Of a stretch of DNA of 64,000 nt, positions 16,392 to 26,421 are shown one piece after another. The position numbers and the translations under genes are program-made. Origin of the DNA: Rubellimicrobium aerolatum (GTDB lineage Bacteria; Pseudomonadota; Alphaproteobacteria; Rhodobacterales; Rhodobacteraceae); contig NZ_JAGGJP010000002.1 in NCBI RefSeq assembly GCF_017872975.1, positions 62,001 through 126,000 on the forward strand, in the 5' to 3' direction. Below the pieces are notes generated by a model, which saw only the letters and a program-made list of their open reading frames with translations, did no database searches and was not told the origin of the DNA. How positions within the stretch are numbered: the first letter of the stretch is position 1; every line of letters begins with the position of its first letter.

Positions 16392-16445
16392 CCCGGCCCG
16401 ACGCCGAGGGGCGGCCTTGCAGGACCGCCCCACCGTGCCTCCGCC

Positions 16446-17591
16446 TCACATCGCGGCGGCGAACAGCGCCTCGGTGTTCTCCTGGGTCATCTCCACCGGG
16501 TTCCCCCCCGCGCTCGGGTCCTCGACGGCCTGCGCGGCGAGGTCCGGAATCCGCGCCTCCTTCACGCCCATCGCCCGCAGCCCCTCGGGGAAGCCGAACA
16601 TCGCGTTCAGCTCCTCGACGCGGCCCAGGAACCCGTCGAAGCCGCCCGCGATCCCGAGGTAGGCCGCCGCCCGCCCCAGCCGCTCCTCTACCGCCGGGCG
16701 GTTGAAGCGCAGCACGGCGGGCATCACCACCGCGTTCGTCGTCCCGTGGTGGGTGCCATAGGTCGCCCCCACCGGATGCGACAGCGCGTGGATCGCCCCC
16801 AGCCCCTTCTGGAAGGCCACCGCCCCCATCGACCCCGCCGCCAGCATCTGCGCCCGCGCCTCCAGGTCCGCGCCGTCCTTGAATGCCCTTGGCAGATAGT
16901 CGTTCACCAGCCGCATCCCCTCCAGCGCGATGCCCGCGCTCATGGGGTGGAAGAACGGCGAGCAATAGGCCTCCAGGCAATGCGCGAAGGCGTCCATCCC
17001 CGTCCCCGCCGTGATCGCGGGCGGCAGGCCCAGCGTCAGCTCGGGGTCGCTGACGACGACACGCGGCAGCACCTTGGGGTGAAAGATGATCTTCTTCACG
17101 TGGCTCTGCGAGTTGGTGATGACGGAGGCCCGCCCCACCTCGGACCCCGTCCCCGCCGTGGTCGGCACCGCGACGATGGGCGCGATGGCGTCGGCGTCGG
17201 CGCGAGTCCACCAGTCGCCCACGTCCTCGAAGTCCCAGACGGGCCGCGTCTGCCCGGCCATGAAGGCGACCATCTTGCCCAGGTCGATCCCCGAGCCGCC
17301 GCCGAAGGCCACCACCCCATCATGCCCGCCCTCGCGATAGGCCCGCAGCCCGTCGCTCAGGTTCCGGTCCGTCGGGTTCGGGTCCACGTCCGCGAACACC
17401 GCGCGCCCGAGCCCCGCCTGCTCCAGCAGGTCCAGCGCCGCCGCCGTGATGCCTAGGTCGCGCAAGCCCCGGTCGGTGACGAGGAGGGGCCGCGTGATGC
17501 CCGCCTCCGCGCAGGCGGCGGGCAGCTCCGCGATGCGGCCCGCGCCAAAGAGGACGCGCGTCGGATAGGACCAGTTCGCCGTGGGGGTCAT
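16446..17591 (-). CDS. iron-containing alcohol dehydrogenase
   Basis: 381 residues, start ATGA-overlapping the stop of the aldehyde dehydrogenase before it. Class III alcohol dehydrogenase features: GGGSGIDLGKM for NAD binding and the metal-site region GTGMDAFAHCLEAY followed by SHPVGATYGTHHG. It reversibly oxidises an alcohol or semialdehyde. As the last gene of a polyamine uptake and breakdown operon, it may handle an intermediate such as 4-hydroxybutyrate/succinic semialdehyde, but the substrate is inferred only from context. Confidence 0.88.
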   Translation of the reverse strand: MTPTANWSYPTRVLFGAGRIAELPAACAEAGITRPLLVTDRGLRDLGITAAALDLLEQAGLGRAVFADVDPNPTDRNLSDGLRAYREGGHDGVVAFGGGSGIDLGKMVAFMAGQTRPVWDFEDVGDWWTRADADAIAPIVAVPTTAGTGSEVGRASVITNSQSHVKKIIFHPKVLPRVVVSDPELTLGLPPAITAGTGMDAFAHCLEAYCSPFFHPMSAGIALEGMRLVNDYLPRAFKDGADLEARAQMLAAGSMGAVAFQKGLGAIHALSHPVGATYGTHHGTTNAVVMPAVLRFNRPAVEERLGRAAAYLGIAGGFDGFLGRVEELNAMFGFPEGLRAMGVKEARIPDLAAQAVEDPSAGGNPVEMTQENTEALFAAAM

Positions 17592-18970
17592 GCCTTCACC
17601 TTGCGGAAGTGATACGAACGCGGGCGCGTCACCGAATGATACCCCAGCACCGACAGCGCCGCCCCGCGCCCGGTGTCCTTGGTCCCCGTCCAGCAGAGCG
17701 CCGGGTCGAGGTAGTCGGCACGGTTCATGTAGACCGACCCGGTGTCGAGCACCCGGCCGAGCCGTGCGGCGCGTTCGGGATCGGAGGTCCAGAGCGAGGC
17801 CGTCAGCCCATAGGGCGAATCGTCCATCAGCCGCAGCGCCTCGTCGTCGCCCGAGACGGGCATGATGCCCACCACGGGGCCAAAGCTCTCCTCGCGCATC
17901 ACCCGCATGGAGTGGTCCACGTCCACGAGGATCTGCGGCCCGAGATAGGTCCCCCCGTCGTCCTCGGGGAAGACCTCCCGGCCGATCAGCGGCCGCGCGC
18001 CCGCCGCCACCGCCTCGGCCGTCTGCGCCCGCACCGTGTCGGCGAAGCGCCGGTTCGCCATCGGCCCGAGGGAGGTGGACAGGTCCAGCGGGTTCCCCAG
18101 CTTCAACTGCTTGGTCCAGGCGACCGCCCGATCCACGAAGCCGTCATACAGGCTTTCGTGCACGTAGATCCGCTCGATCCCGCAGCAGCATTGCCCGGCG
18201 TTGAACATCGCCCCGTCCATGAGCACGTCCACCGCCCAGTCGAGGTCGGCGTCCTCCATGACGTAGCCGGGGTCCTTCCCCCCCAGCTCCAGCCCCAGCG
18301 GCGTGAAGGTCCCCGCCGCCGCCCGCTCGATGGCCTGCCCGCCCGCGACGGACCCGGTGAAGTTCACGAAGCCGAAGCTCCGCTCGCGGATCAGCCGCTC
18401 CGTCCCCTCGTGGTCGAGCACGACGTTCTGGAACACCCCCTCGGGCAGCAGGCCGTCGAAGGCCTCGACCCACCGCTCCCCCACCAGCAGCGTCTGGGAC
18501 GCCGACTTGTGGATCACGCTGTTCCCCGCGATCAGCGCGGGGATGATGGTGTTGCAGGACGTCAAATACGGATAGTTCCACGGTGCGACGACGAAGACGA
18601 CGCCCACCGGCGCCCGCTCGATCCGCCGCTCGAACCGCGCGCTGTCCTCGGCCACCATCGGCGCCAGCGCCTCGGCCGCGATCCCGCCCATGTAGGCCGC
18701 CCGCTCGTTCAGGCCCCCGAACTCGCCGCCATAGCGGACCGGCCGGCCCATCTGCCAGGCCAGCTCCTCCACCACGCGGTCCCCCAGCCCGTTCAGCCGC
18801 CGCACCCCGTCCTGCACCAGGGCGACCCGCTCCTCCAGCGGCCGCGCCGCCCAGGGCGGCTGCGCCACCTTGGCCCGCGCCACCGCCGCGCGCGCCTGCT
18901 CGGGCGTCAGCGCCTCGCGTTCCGCGTAGACCTCGCCGTTCACCGGCGAGACGCATCGGATCATCGTCAT
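17588..18970 (-). CDS. aldehyde dehydrogenase (NAD(P)-dependent)
   Basis: 460 residues. ELGGKDPGYV contains the general-base Glu and FNAGQCCCGIERIYV the catalytic Cys region, here with three consecutive cysteines. The N-terminal half is the Rossmann coenzyme domain (PWNYPYLTSCNTIIPALIAGN). It oxidises an aldehyde to an acid. Placed between the glutamine-synthetase-like gene and the alcohol dehydrogenase, it could act on gamma-glutamyl-aminobutyraldehyde or succinic semialdehyde. Confidence 0.88.
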   Translation of the reverse strand: MTMIRCVSPVNGEVYAEREALTPEQARAAVARAKVAQPPWAARPLEERVALVQDGVRRLNGLGDRVVEELAWQMGRPVRYGGEFGGLNERAAYMGGIAAEALAPMVAEDSARFERRIERAPVGVVFVVAPWNYPYLTSCNTIIPALIAGNSVIHKSASQTLLVGERWVEAFDGLLPEGVFQNVVLDHEGTERLIRERSFGFVNFTGSVAGGQAIERAAAGTFTPLGLELGGKDPGYVMEDADLDWAVDVLMDGAMFNAGQCCCGIERIYVHESLYDGFVDRAVAWTKQLKLGNPLDLSTSLGPMANRRFADTVRAQTAEAVAAGARPLIGREVFPEDDGGTYLGPQILVDVDHSMRVMREESFGPVVGIMPVSGDDEALRLMDDSPYGLTASLWTSDPERAARLGRVLDTGSVYMNRADYLDPALCWTGTKDTGRGAALSVLGYHSVTRPRSYHFRKVKA

Positions 18971-19024
18971 GTCCGTCCCTCGATCGCTCGGGGCCCTCTG
19001 GCCCCTGTCATCCCTTGCAGGCCG

Positions 19025-20386
19025 TCACGCCCGCTCGAATCCCCGCCGCAGGTCCCAGTCCGTCACCATGCGGTCGCATTCCTCGATCTCCCAGGTGGCG
19101 GCGCGGGTGTAGTGCTCCACCACGTCGTCGCCCATCGCCGCGCGCAGCATCGCCGACCCCCGCAGCGCCTCGGCCGCCTCGCGCAGGTTCCTCGGGATCG
19201 CCCGCGCGGCTTCGGCCGAATACACGTCCCCCGCCATCTCGGGCTCCAGCTCCAGCCCCGCCTCGACCCCCGCGAGTCCCGCCGCGAGCTGCGCCGCCAG
19301 CGCCAGATAGGGGTTCAGGTCCGCTCCGCCGACCCGGCACTCCACCCGCACCCCCTTGGTCCCCTCGCCGCAGACGCGATAGCCCGCCGTCCGGTTGTCC
19401 CGGCTCCAGACCGCCTTGGTCGGCGCGAACATCCCCACGGTGAAGCGCTTGTAGCTGTTCACATAGGGCGCGAGGAAATACGTGCACTCCCCCGCATGGG
19501 CCAGCAGCCCCGCGAGGTAGCTCCGCATCAGCCCGCTCATCCCGTGCGCGGCTCCCTCGTCGAGGAAGACGTTCCGCCCGTCCCGCCAGAGCGACTGGTG
19601 GATGTGCGACGACGACCCCGCCCGCGCGGTGTCGTACTTCGCCATGAAGGTGACGCTCCGCCCCGCGGCTTGGGCCACCTCCTTCGTGACCATCTTCACG
19701 ATGGAATGGCTGTCGGCGGTATCGAGAGCGTCCGAATACCGGATGTTCACCTCCTCCTGCCCCGCCTCGGCCTCGCCCTTGGTGTTCTCGACGGCGATCC
19801 CCGCCCCGAACAGCGCGTTCCGCAAGGGCCGCATCACCGCCTCCTCCTTGGAGGAGCCGAGGATGCCGTAATCGTTGTTGTAGCGCACGACCGGCGTGGG
19901 CCGGGCATGGCCCCGGTCCCAGAGCTGCTCGAACGACTCCTCGAACAGGAAGAACTCCAGCTCCGTCGCCATCATCGGCTCCAGCCCCAGCGCCCGCGCC
20001 CGCTCCACCTGCCGCTTCAGCACGTTCCTCGGCGCGTGGGCGACCGGCTCGCCGTGGTGGTCGAGGAAGTCCGCCATCACCATCGCCGTCCCCGACAGCC
20101 AGGGCGCGCGGCGCAGCGTGCCCAGGTCCGGCTTGTGGATGTAGTCCCCATAGCCCCCCGCCCACGACGCCGCCTTGTAGCCCGGCACCGTGGTCATCTC
20201 CATGTCCACGGCCAGCAGGTAGTTGCAGCCATGCGTCTCCTTGTGCCCCGACTCGAGGAAGTGCTGCGCGTGGAAGCGCTTCCCCACGAGCCGCCCCTGC
20301 ATGTCGCAGGCGCAGCAGAGCACGGTGTCGATCTCCCCCGCCGCGACGGCGCCGCGCAGGGTCTCCAGGGTCAGGTTGCCGGGCAT
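19025..20386 (-). CDS. glutamine synthetase-family protein, gamma-glutamylpolyamine synthetase-like
   Basis: 453 residues. It has the glutamine synthetase catalytic fold (MMATELEFFLFEESFEQLW, SSSHIHQSLW, RVECRVGGADLNPYLALAA) but lacks the adenylylation-loop region of GlnA and is slightly shorter. Members next to polyamine transporters (PuuA-like) ligate glutamate to putrescine as the first step of catabolism, with ATP. Surrounded by aldehyde dehydrogenases and Pot-type transporter genes on the same strand, which supports that role. Confidence 0.85.
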   Translation of the reverse strand: MPGNLTLETLRGAVAAGEIDTVLCCACDMQGRLVGKRFHAQHFLESGHKETHGCNYLLAVDMEMTTVPGYKAASWAGGYGDYIHKPDLGTLRRAPWLSGTAMVMADFLDHHGEPVAHAPRNVLKRQVERARALGLEPMMATELEFFLFEESFEQLWDRGHARPTPVVRYNNDYGILGSSKEEAVMRPLRNALFGAGIAVENTKGEAEAGQEEVNIRYSDALDTADSHSIVKMVTKEVAQAAGRSVTFMAKYDTARAGSSSHIHQSLWRDGRNVFLDEGAAHGMSGLMRSYLAGLLAHAGECTYFLAPYVNSYKRFTVGMFAPTKAVWSRDNRTAGYRVCGEGTKGVRVECRVGGADLNPYLALAAQLAAGLAGVEAGLELEPEMAGDVYSAEAARAIPRNLREAAEALRGSAMLRAAMGDDVVEHYTRAATWEIEECDRMVTDWDLRRGFERA

Positions 20387-20439
20387 TCGGGGCCTAGGGA
20401 TGTTCGGACCGGCGGTCGGGCGACCGCCGTCCTCGGGTT

Positions 20440-21876
20440 TCAGTGCGCGATCATAACGTGACGGACGGCGGTGTAATCCTCAAGCGCATACAGGCTCATG
20501 TCCTTGCCATAGCCCGACTGCTTGAGGCCCCCATGCGGCATCTCGTTGACCAGCATGAAGTGGGTGTTCACCCAGGTGCAGCCGTATTGCAGCCGCGACG
20601 CCACCTCCATCGCCCGCCCCACGTCCCGCGTCCACACCGACGACGCCAGCCCGTAGGGCGAGTCGTTCGCCCAATCCACCGCCTGCTCGGCCTCGTCGAA
20701 CCGCGTGACGCTGACCACGGGGCCAAAGACCTCGCGCTGCACGATCTCGTCCTCCTGCCGGGCCCCGGCGATCACGGTCGGCTGGTAGTAGAACCCCGAC
20801 CCCTCGGGCGCCGCGCCGCCGGTGACGACCTCCATATGCCCCTGCCCGCCCGCGCGCTCCACGAAGCCCGCCACCCGGTCCCGCTGGCGCAAGGAGATCA
20901 GCGGCGGCATCTCGTTCACCGTGTCGTCCTCGGCTCCGAAGGTGATCGAGGCCGCCGCCGCCGCCAGCTCGGCCACCAGCCGGTCGTGGATGCCGCGCGC
21001 GGCATAGACCCGGCAGGCCGCCGTGCAGTCCTGCCCGGCGTTGTAGAAGCTGAACGCCCGAAGGCCGGACACCACCTTCTCTAGGTCGGCGTCGTCGAAG
21101 ACGATCACCGGCGCCTTGCCGCCCAGCTCCAGATGCGTTCGCTTCACGGTCTGCGCCGCCGCCTGGAGCACCTTCCTTCCCGTCCCCACGTCGCCGGTGA
21201 TCGACACCATGTCCACGCCCGGATGGTGGATCAGCGCGTTGCCCACCGATCCCCCCTGCCCGACGACGACGTTCACCACCCCCTCGGGCAGCACCTCGGC
21301 CAGGATTCGCGCCATCTTCAGCGCCGTCAGCGGCGTCTGCTCGCTGGGCTTGAGGACCACCGTGTTCCCCCCCGCCAGCGCCGGGGCGAGCTTCCAGGCC
21401 ATCATCATCAGCGGATAGTTCCAGGGCGCGATGCTCGCCACGACGCCGACGGGATCGCGCCGGATCATGCTGGTGTGGCCCGGAAGGTATTCCCCCGCCA
21501 GCGCCCCCTGCATGTTCCGCGCCGCCCCCGCGAAGAAGCGGTAGCAGTCCACGATCGCCGGGATCTCGTCGTTCAGCGCCGCGTTGATCGGCTTGCCGGT
21601 GTTGAGCGCCTCCAGCGCCGCGAACGCCTCCGCCTCCGCCTCGATCCGGTCGGCGATCTTCAGCAGCAGGTTCGACCGCTGCCCCGGGGTCGTCCGCGAC
21701 CACGTGCGGAACGCCGCCCGCGCCGCCGCCACCGCCCGGTCGATCTGCCCCGGCCCCGCCTCCGGCAGCTTCAGGATCGTCGCGCCGGTGCGGGGGTTGA
21801 GAATGGTCTCCTCCCCCTCCGTCCCCGCCTCGAAGACGTTGCCGATCAGCATCCCCGTGTCGAACTGCATGGTCAT
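20440..21876 (-). CDS. aldehyde dehydrogenase, aminobutyraldehyde/betaine-aldehyde type
   Basis: 478 residues from ATG 21876 (a second ATG two codons on is equally possible). [19 protein letters not shown] carries the catalytic Glu and [15 protein letters not shown] the Cys. It resembles gamma-aminobutyraldehyde/betaine aldehyde dehydrogenases (PatD/BetB group). Starts 10 bp after the permease stop, so it is co-transcribed with the transporter. Likely oxidises 4-aminobutanal from putrescine. Confidence 0.88.
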   Translation of the reverse strand: MTMQFDTGMLIGNVFEAGTEGEETILNPRTGATILKLPEAGPGQIDRAVAAARAAFRTWSRTTPGQRSNLLLKIADRIEAEAEAFAALEALNTGKPINAALNDEIPAIVDCYRFFAGAARNMQGALAGEYLPGHTSMIRRDPVGVVASIAPWNYPLMMMAWKLAPALAGGNTVVLKPSEQTPLTALKMARILAEVLPEGVVNVVVGQGGSVGNALIHHPGVDMVSITGDVGTGRKVLQAAAQTVKRTHLELGGKAPVIVFDDADLEKVVSGLRAFSFYNAGQDCTAACRVYAARGIHDRLVAELAAAAASITFGAEDDTVNEMPPLISLRQRDRVAGFVERAGGQGHMEVVTGGAAPEGSGFYYQPTVIAGARQEDEIVQREVFGPVVSVTRFDEAEQAVDWANDSPYGLASSVWTRDVGRAMEVASRLQYGCTWVNTHFMLVNEMPHGGLKQSGYGKDMSLYALEDYTAVRHVMIAH

Positions 21877-21886
21877 GGGAGTCTCC

Positions 21887-22693
21887 TCATTTCCCGCTCC
21901 CCGCGACGGTGTCCGTCCCGCGGGTCAGATGATAGGCGGCCAGGATCGGCAGGGCCGTGACCAGCACGACCACCATGGCGACCACGTTGGTCACCGGACG
22001 TTCGCGGGGCCGCACCAGCTCCTCCAGCATCCAGATCGGCAGCGTCGCCTGGTTCCCCGCCGTGAAGGTGGTCACGATCACCTCGTCGAAGCTCAGCGCG
22101 AAGGCCAGCATCCCCCCCGCGAGCAGCGCCGTCGCGATGTTGGGCAGGATGACGTGCCGCAGCGTCTGGCCGTAGGTGGCGCCCAGGTCCATGCTGGCCT
22201 CGATCAGCGACCCCGACATCCGCCGGAACCGCGCCACGGCGTTGTTGTGGACCACCACGACGCAGAAGGTCGCGTGCCCCAGCACGATGGTCCAGAAGCT
22301 GAACGGAATGTCCGCGAGGTTGAAGGCCGACCGCAGCGCGATCCCGGTGATGATCCCCGGCAGCGCGATGGGCAGGATCACCAGCAGCGACACCACTTCC
22401 CGCCCGAAGAACCGCGTCCGCGCCACGGCCGCCGCGCAGAGCGTCCCCAGCACCAGCGCCACCGCCGTCGAGACCAGGGCCACCCGCAGCGACAGCCCCA
22501 GCGCCTCCCAGATGTCCGGCCGCTCCCAGGCCGCGCCGAACCAGCGCAGCGTCAGCCCCGGCGGCGGCCAGGTGAAGGACGAATCCTCGGTGCTGAAGGC
22601 GTAGGCGAAGATCAGCAGGATCGGCCCGTGCAGGAACAAAAGCCCCCCGCCCGCGAGCGCCCCCAGCCACCACGGCGCCCGGTCAGCCCGCAT
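21887..22693 (-). CDS. polyamine-type ABC transporter permease, PotC-like
   Basis: 268 residues from ATG 22693. Six hydrophobic helices and the EAA loop [20 protein letters not shown] that docks the ATPase. The region [21 protein letters not shown] is characteristic of PotC/PotI permeases. Pairs with the PotB-like permease just upstream. Confidence 0.9.
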   Translation of the reverse strand: MRADRAPWWLGALAGGGLLFLHGPILLIFAYAFSTEDSSFTWPPPGLTLRWFGAAWERPDIWEALGLSLRVALVSTAVALVLGTLCAAAVARTRFFGREVVSLLVILPIALPGIITGIALRSAFNLADIPFSFWTIVLGHATFCVVVVHNNAVARFRRMSGSLIEASMDLGATYGQTLRHVILPNIATALLAGGMLAFALSFDEVIVTTFTAGNQATLPIWMLEELVRPRERPVTNVVAMVVVLVTALPILAAYHLTRGTDTVAGSGK

Positions 22694-22719
22694 GACGCCC
22701 CCCCGCCGCCCGCGCGACC

Positions 22720-23661
22720 TCACATCGCATCGAAGGCCCCCATCCGCTTCGCGCCCCACAGATACAGCCCCATAACGGCGATCGGCACGACCGCGAAGGC
22801 CGCCGCCAGCGGCACGTTCCCCGCCGTCCCCTGATACTGGTAGACCGCCAGCCCGATGAACCGCGCGCTCGTCCCGATGATCTGCGGGATGATGTAGTCC
22901 CCCAGGGTCAGCGAGAAGGTGAAGATCGACCCCGCCACCACCCCCGGCAGCGCCAGCGGCCAGAGGACGTGCCGGAACGTCCGCCCCGGGCTCGCCCCGA
23001 GATCCGCCGACGCCTCCACGAGGCTTCCCGGCACCCGCTCCAGCGCCGCCTGGATCGGCAGGATCATGAACGGCAGCCAGACATGGACGAACACGAGGAA
23101 CGTCCCCGTCGGGCTCACGGACAGGGAGTTCCCCCCGATCCCCGGCACCGACAGGAACGCCTCCAGCAGCCAGCCCAGGCCCACCGACTCGAACCCCCAG
23201 CCCACGATCCCCTCCTTGGCGAGGATCAGCTTCCAGGCATAGACCTTGACGAGGTAGCTCGACCACAGCGGCAGCATGACTCCCAGGTAGAACGCCGCCT
23301 TCCACCGCCCCCGCGCATACCGCGCCGCGTAGTAGGCGATGGGGAACGCCACGACGACGCTCGCCCCCGTCACCAGCGCCGCCATCAGCACCGTCCGCGC
23401 GATGATGTCGAGGTTCGCGGGCCGCAGCAGCTCCCCCCAGGTCCGCAGCGTCGGCGTCCGGTCGATTACCCCCGAGAACTCGTCGATCGAGAAGAACGAC
23501 TGCACCAGCAGCGCCCCGAGGCTCCCGAGATACACCAGCCCCAGCCACAGCAGCGGCGGCCCCAGCAGCAGCGCCAGCAGCACCGAAGGCCTGCGCCACA
23601 GCAGGTCCGACAGCCGCCCCGCGACCCCGCCCCGCGCGGCGCCCGCCGCCGCCGCCGTCAC
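22720..23661 (-). CDS. polyamine-type ABC transporter permease, PotB-like
   Basis: 313 residues from a GTG at 23661; no in-frame ATG is better placed. A long first helix (about 28-50), a periplasmic loop, then five helices with the EAA loop [20 protein letters not shown]. Permease of the spermidine/putrescine family, inner membrane. Confidence 0.88.
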   Translation of the reverse strand: MTAAAAGAARGGVAGRLSDLLWRRPSVLLALLLGPPLLWLGLVYLGSLGALLVQSFFSIDEFSGVIDRTPTLRTWGELLRPANLDIIARTVLMAALVTGASVVVAFPIAYYAARYARGRWKAAFYLGVMLPLWSSYLVKVYAWKLILAKEGIVGWGFESVGLGWLLEAFLSVPGIGGNSLSVSPTGTFLVFVHVWLPFMILPIQAALERVPGSLVEASADLGASPGRTFRHVLWPLALPGVVAGSIFTFSLTLGDYIIPQIIGTSARFIGLAVYQYQGTAGNVPLAAAFAVVPIAVMGLYLWGAKRMGAFDAM

Positions 23662-23791
23662 CTCGCGCCCCCCGGCCCGGGCCGCGCCACGGAACGATCC
23701 GACGGGCCCGCCCCTTCAACTTGGCCCAAATACGCGGCCCCGCAGGGCCGGCCCCCCGCGCCGCGACGCCCCAAGTCCGCGCGACGCCCCG

Positions 23792-24784
23792 TCATGCCGC
23801 CTCCATCGGATGCAGCGCCCCCGCCTCCCAGGCCAGCCCCACGCGCGTCCCCGCCTCCGGCACCGCCTGCCCGCCCGGCACCAGCACCGCGACCTCGCCC
23901 TGCGGCAGGGCCACCGCCACCCGCGTCGCCGCGCCCAGATACCGCGCCGCCATCACCGTCCCCGCCAGCGCCGCCCCCTCGGGCGCGACCAGCCGCAGCG
24001 CCTCCGGCCGCAGCGAGGTCCAGGCCGCCGCGCCGCCAAAGGCCCGCGCCAGCTCCGGCGCCAGCACGTTCCCCGACCCCACGAAGTCCGCCACGAACCG
24101 CGTGCGCGGCCGCCCGTAGACCTCGGCCGGCGTCCCCACCTGCTGGAGCCGCCCCCGGTCGAACACCGCCACCCGGTCGGCCATGCTCAGGGCCTCGCCC
24201 TGGTCGTGCGTCACCAGCAGGAAGGTGATCCCCACCTTCCGCTGCAACGCCTTCAGCTCGTCCTGCATCTGCTCGCGCAGCTTGAGGTCCAGCGCCCCCA
24301 GGGGCTCGTCCAGCAGCAGCACCCTCGGCCGGTTCACCAGGGCGCGGGCCAGCGCCACCCGCTGCCGCTGCCCGCCCGACAGCTCGGACGGCCGGCGCGC
24401 GCCATAGCCCGGCAGCGCCATCATCCCCAGCGCCTCCTCGGCCCGCCGCCGCCGCTCGGCCTTGCCGACCCCGGAGATCATCAGCCCATAAGCCACGTTG
24501 TCGAGCACGCTCAGGTGCGGGAACAGCGCATAATCCTGGAACACCGTGTTGACCGCGCGCCGGTAGGGCGGCAGACCCGCCACCGGCTCCCCGAACAGCC
24601 GGATCTCGCCGTCGTCGGGCGCCTCGAAGCCCGCGACCAGCCGCAGGCAGGTGGTCTTGCCCGACCCGCTCGGCCCCAGCATCGCGAAGAACTCCCCCTC
24701 GGCGATGTCGAGGTCCACGCCGTCCACGGCCCGGACCTCCCCGAAGTGGCGCGACACGCCGCGAAAGCTCACAGCAGAGGTCAT
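23792..24784 (-). CDS. polyamine-type ABC transporter ATPase, PotA-like
   Basis: 330 residues from ATG 24784. Walker [15 protein letters not shown]-loop region [15 protein letters not shown], signature [15 protein letters not shown], Walker [13 protein letters not shown] and the switch His in LLVTHDQ. The C-terminal 90 residues form the TOBE regulatory domain typical of PotA/MalK ATPases. Confidence 0.92.
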   Translation of the reverse strand: MTSAVSFRGVSRHFGEVRAVDGVDLDIAEGEFFAMLGPSGSGKTTCLRLVAGFEAPDDGEIRLFGEPVAGLPPYRRAVNTVFQDYALFPHLSVLDNVAYGLMISGVGKAERRRRAEEALGMMALPGYGARRPSELSGGQRQRVALARALVNRPRVLLLDEPLGALDLKLREQMQDELKALQRKVGITFLLVTHDQGEALSMADRVAVFDRGRLQQVGTPAEVYGRPRTRFVADFVGSGNVLAPELARAFGGAAAWTSLRPEALRLVAPEGAALAGTVMAARYLGAATRVAVALPQGEVAVLVPGGQAVPEAGTRVGLAWEAGALHPMEAA

Positions 24785-25006
24785 CTCATCCCCATGGCCC
24801 GGGGCCTCGCCCCCCGTCGGGCGGCGGACGGGGGCCACCGCCCGCCAGATCTCGCGAGGCGGGCCTCGGCCCGCCGCAGCAGGGGCGGGGCGAACCCGCC
24901 CTGGGCCCGGTCGCCCGACCGCTCGGTGCCGCAGGGTGGGTGGTTCTCCGCGGCACGCGGAGGTTCACACGCCATCCCCGTCCCCAAGGGGCGGCCCACC
25001 GGCCGA

Positions 25007-26185
25007 TCACCGCCCGCCGATCACCCCGATGTAGTCGCTCACCCAGCGGTAATACGGCACGCAGGCGTCCTCGCCCTGGCTGCAATCCGCGACCGGCGTC
25101 CGCCAGAACCGGATGCGGTCGAAGTCGTCGAAGCCGTTCGCGTGGCACACCTCCGGCGTCAGCATCCCGCGCCCGTCCGTGCAGGCCTCGGGGACGGAAG
25201 GGTTGGCCCCGAACCACACCGCCAGGTCCGATTGCAGGTTGCTCGCCAGCTGATGCTCGAAGAACTTGTAGGCGCAGTTCGGATGCTCGCTGTCCACGTG
25301 CAGCATGGTCGTGTCGGCCCAGCCCGTCGCCCCCTCCTCGGGGATGGTGCTCGCCACCGGGGCGCCGTCCGCCCTGAGCAGGTTGACCATGAAGGGCCAC
25401 GACCCCGAGGCCGCCATCCCCTCGTTCTTGAAGTCGTCGATCTGGATGAAGGCGTCGTGCCAGTAGCGGCCCACCAGCTTGCGCTGCCCGCGCAGCAACT
25501 CCAGCGCGGCGGCGTATTGCTCCTCGTTCAGCTCGTAGGGGTCGGCGATCCCCAGCTCGGGCTTGTGCGCCATCAGGTATTGCGCCGCATCGGCGATGTG
25601 GATGGGCCCGTCGTAGGCCTGCACCCGCCCGGCGTTGGGCTGCCCGTCCGGCAGGTCCATCGCCTCGAAGACGACGTTCCACGAGGTCGGCGCCTCGGGA
25701 AAGACCTCCGTGCTGTACATCAGCACGTTCGGCCCCCACATGTAGGGCACGCCGTAATGCACCCCGTCCACCGTGTGCCAGGGCGCGTCCTTCAGCCGGT
25801 CGTCCACCTTGGCCCAGGACGGGATCAGGTCCACGTTCACCGGCTGCACCCGTTCCCCCGCGATCAGCCGCAGGCTCGCGTCGCCGCTCGCCGTCACGAG
25901 GTCGAAGCCGCCCTCGTTCATCAGCGCCACCATCTCGTCCGAGGTGTTGGCCGTCTTGACCTCCACGAGGCAGCCCGTCGCCGCCTCGAAGCCCGTCACC
26001 CAGTCGAAGGCGGGATCGGTCTCGCCCCGCTCCACGTAGCCGGCCCAGGCGACGATCGACAGCGCGCCCTCCCCCTCGCCGACTTCGGTCATCTGCGCGC
26101 GCGCGGCCGGGGCCGCGATCAGCGACAGGCCGGCCAGGGCCGAGGCCCCCCGGAAAAAGCGGCGCGCCCGCGTCGGTTGGCTCAT
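25007..26185 (-). CDS. polyamine-type ABC transporter substrate-binding protein
   Basis: 392 residues. Signal peptide with a twin-arginine-like start (RARRFFRGASALAGLSLIAAPAARA). The mature protein is a type II periplasmic binding protein of the PotD/PotF group (LSIVAWAGYVERG near the start). Longer than PotD of E. coli by about 40 residues, with several extra cysteines (for example CLVEVK, CAYKFF, EACTDG, ADCSQGEDAC). First gene of the operon; 222 bp to the ATPase gene. Confidence 0.88.
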   Translation of the reverse strand: MSQPTRARRFFRGASALAGLSLIAAPAARAQMTEVGEGEGALSIVAWAGYVERGETDPAFDWVTGFEAATGCLVEVKTANTSDEMVALMNEGGFDLVTASGDASLRLIAGERVQPVNVDLIPSWAKVDDRLKDAPWHTVDGVHYGVPYMWGPNVLMYSTEVFPEAPTSWNVVFEAMDLPDGQPNAGRVQAYDGPIHIADAAQYLMAHKPELGIADPYELNEEQYAAALELLRGQRKLVGRYWHDAFIQIDDFKNEGMAASGSWPFMVNLLRADGAPVASTIPEEGATGWADTTMLHVDSEHPNCAYKFFEHQLASNLQSDLAVWFGANPSVPEACTDGRGMLTPEVCHANGFDDFDRIRFWRTPVADCSQGEDACVPYYRWVSDYIGVIGGR

Positions 26186-26280
26186 GTCGGTCTCCCTGCA
26201 TCCGGTCCCGGCCGGCGGTCGCCCGCGCGCCGCCGGCCCGGGGACTCGCCCCGTGTCCGGCCCGAGACTGGCGCGGCCCG

Positions 26281-26293
26281 TTGCGCTTCGCAA
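26281..26293. promoter_or_regulatory. short inverted repeat between potD-like and ugd genes
   Basis: TTGCGCTTCGCAA has 5-bp arms around a 3-bp centre in the divergent intergenic region. It could be an operator for either gene; the support is position and symmetry only. Confidence 0.25.
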
Positions 26294-26421
26294 ACGAAAT
26301 CCGCCGCATGGGGCCGGGAATGGCCCCCGCCACGCCCATGCTGCGACCGCGAAAGGACTTGAAATCGCCACGGTCCTGGGCCAACCCGGGGACCGAACTG
26401 GTTGGCCGGAGGCAAGGGCTC

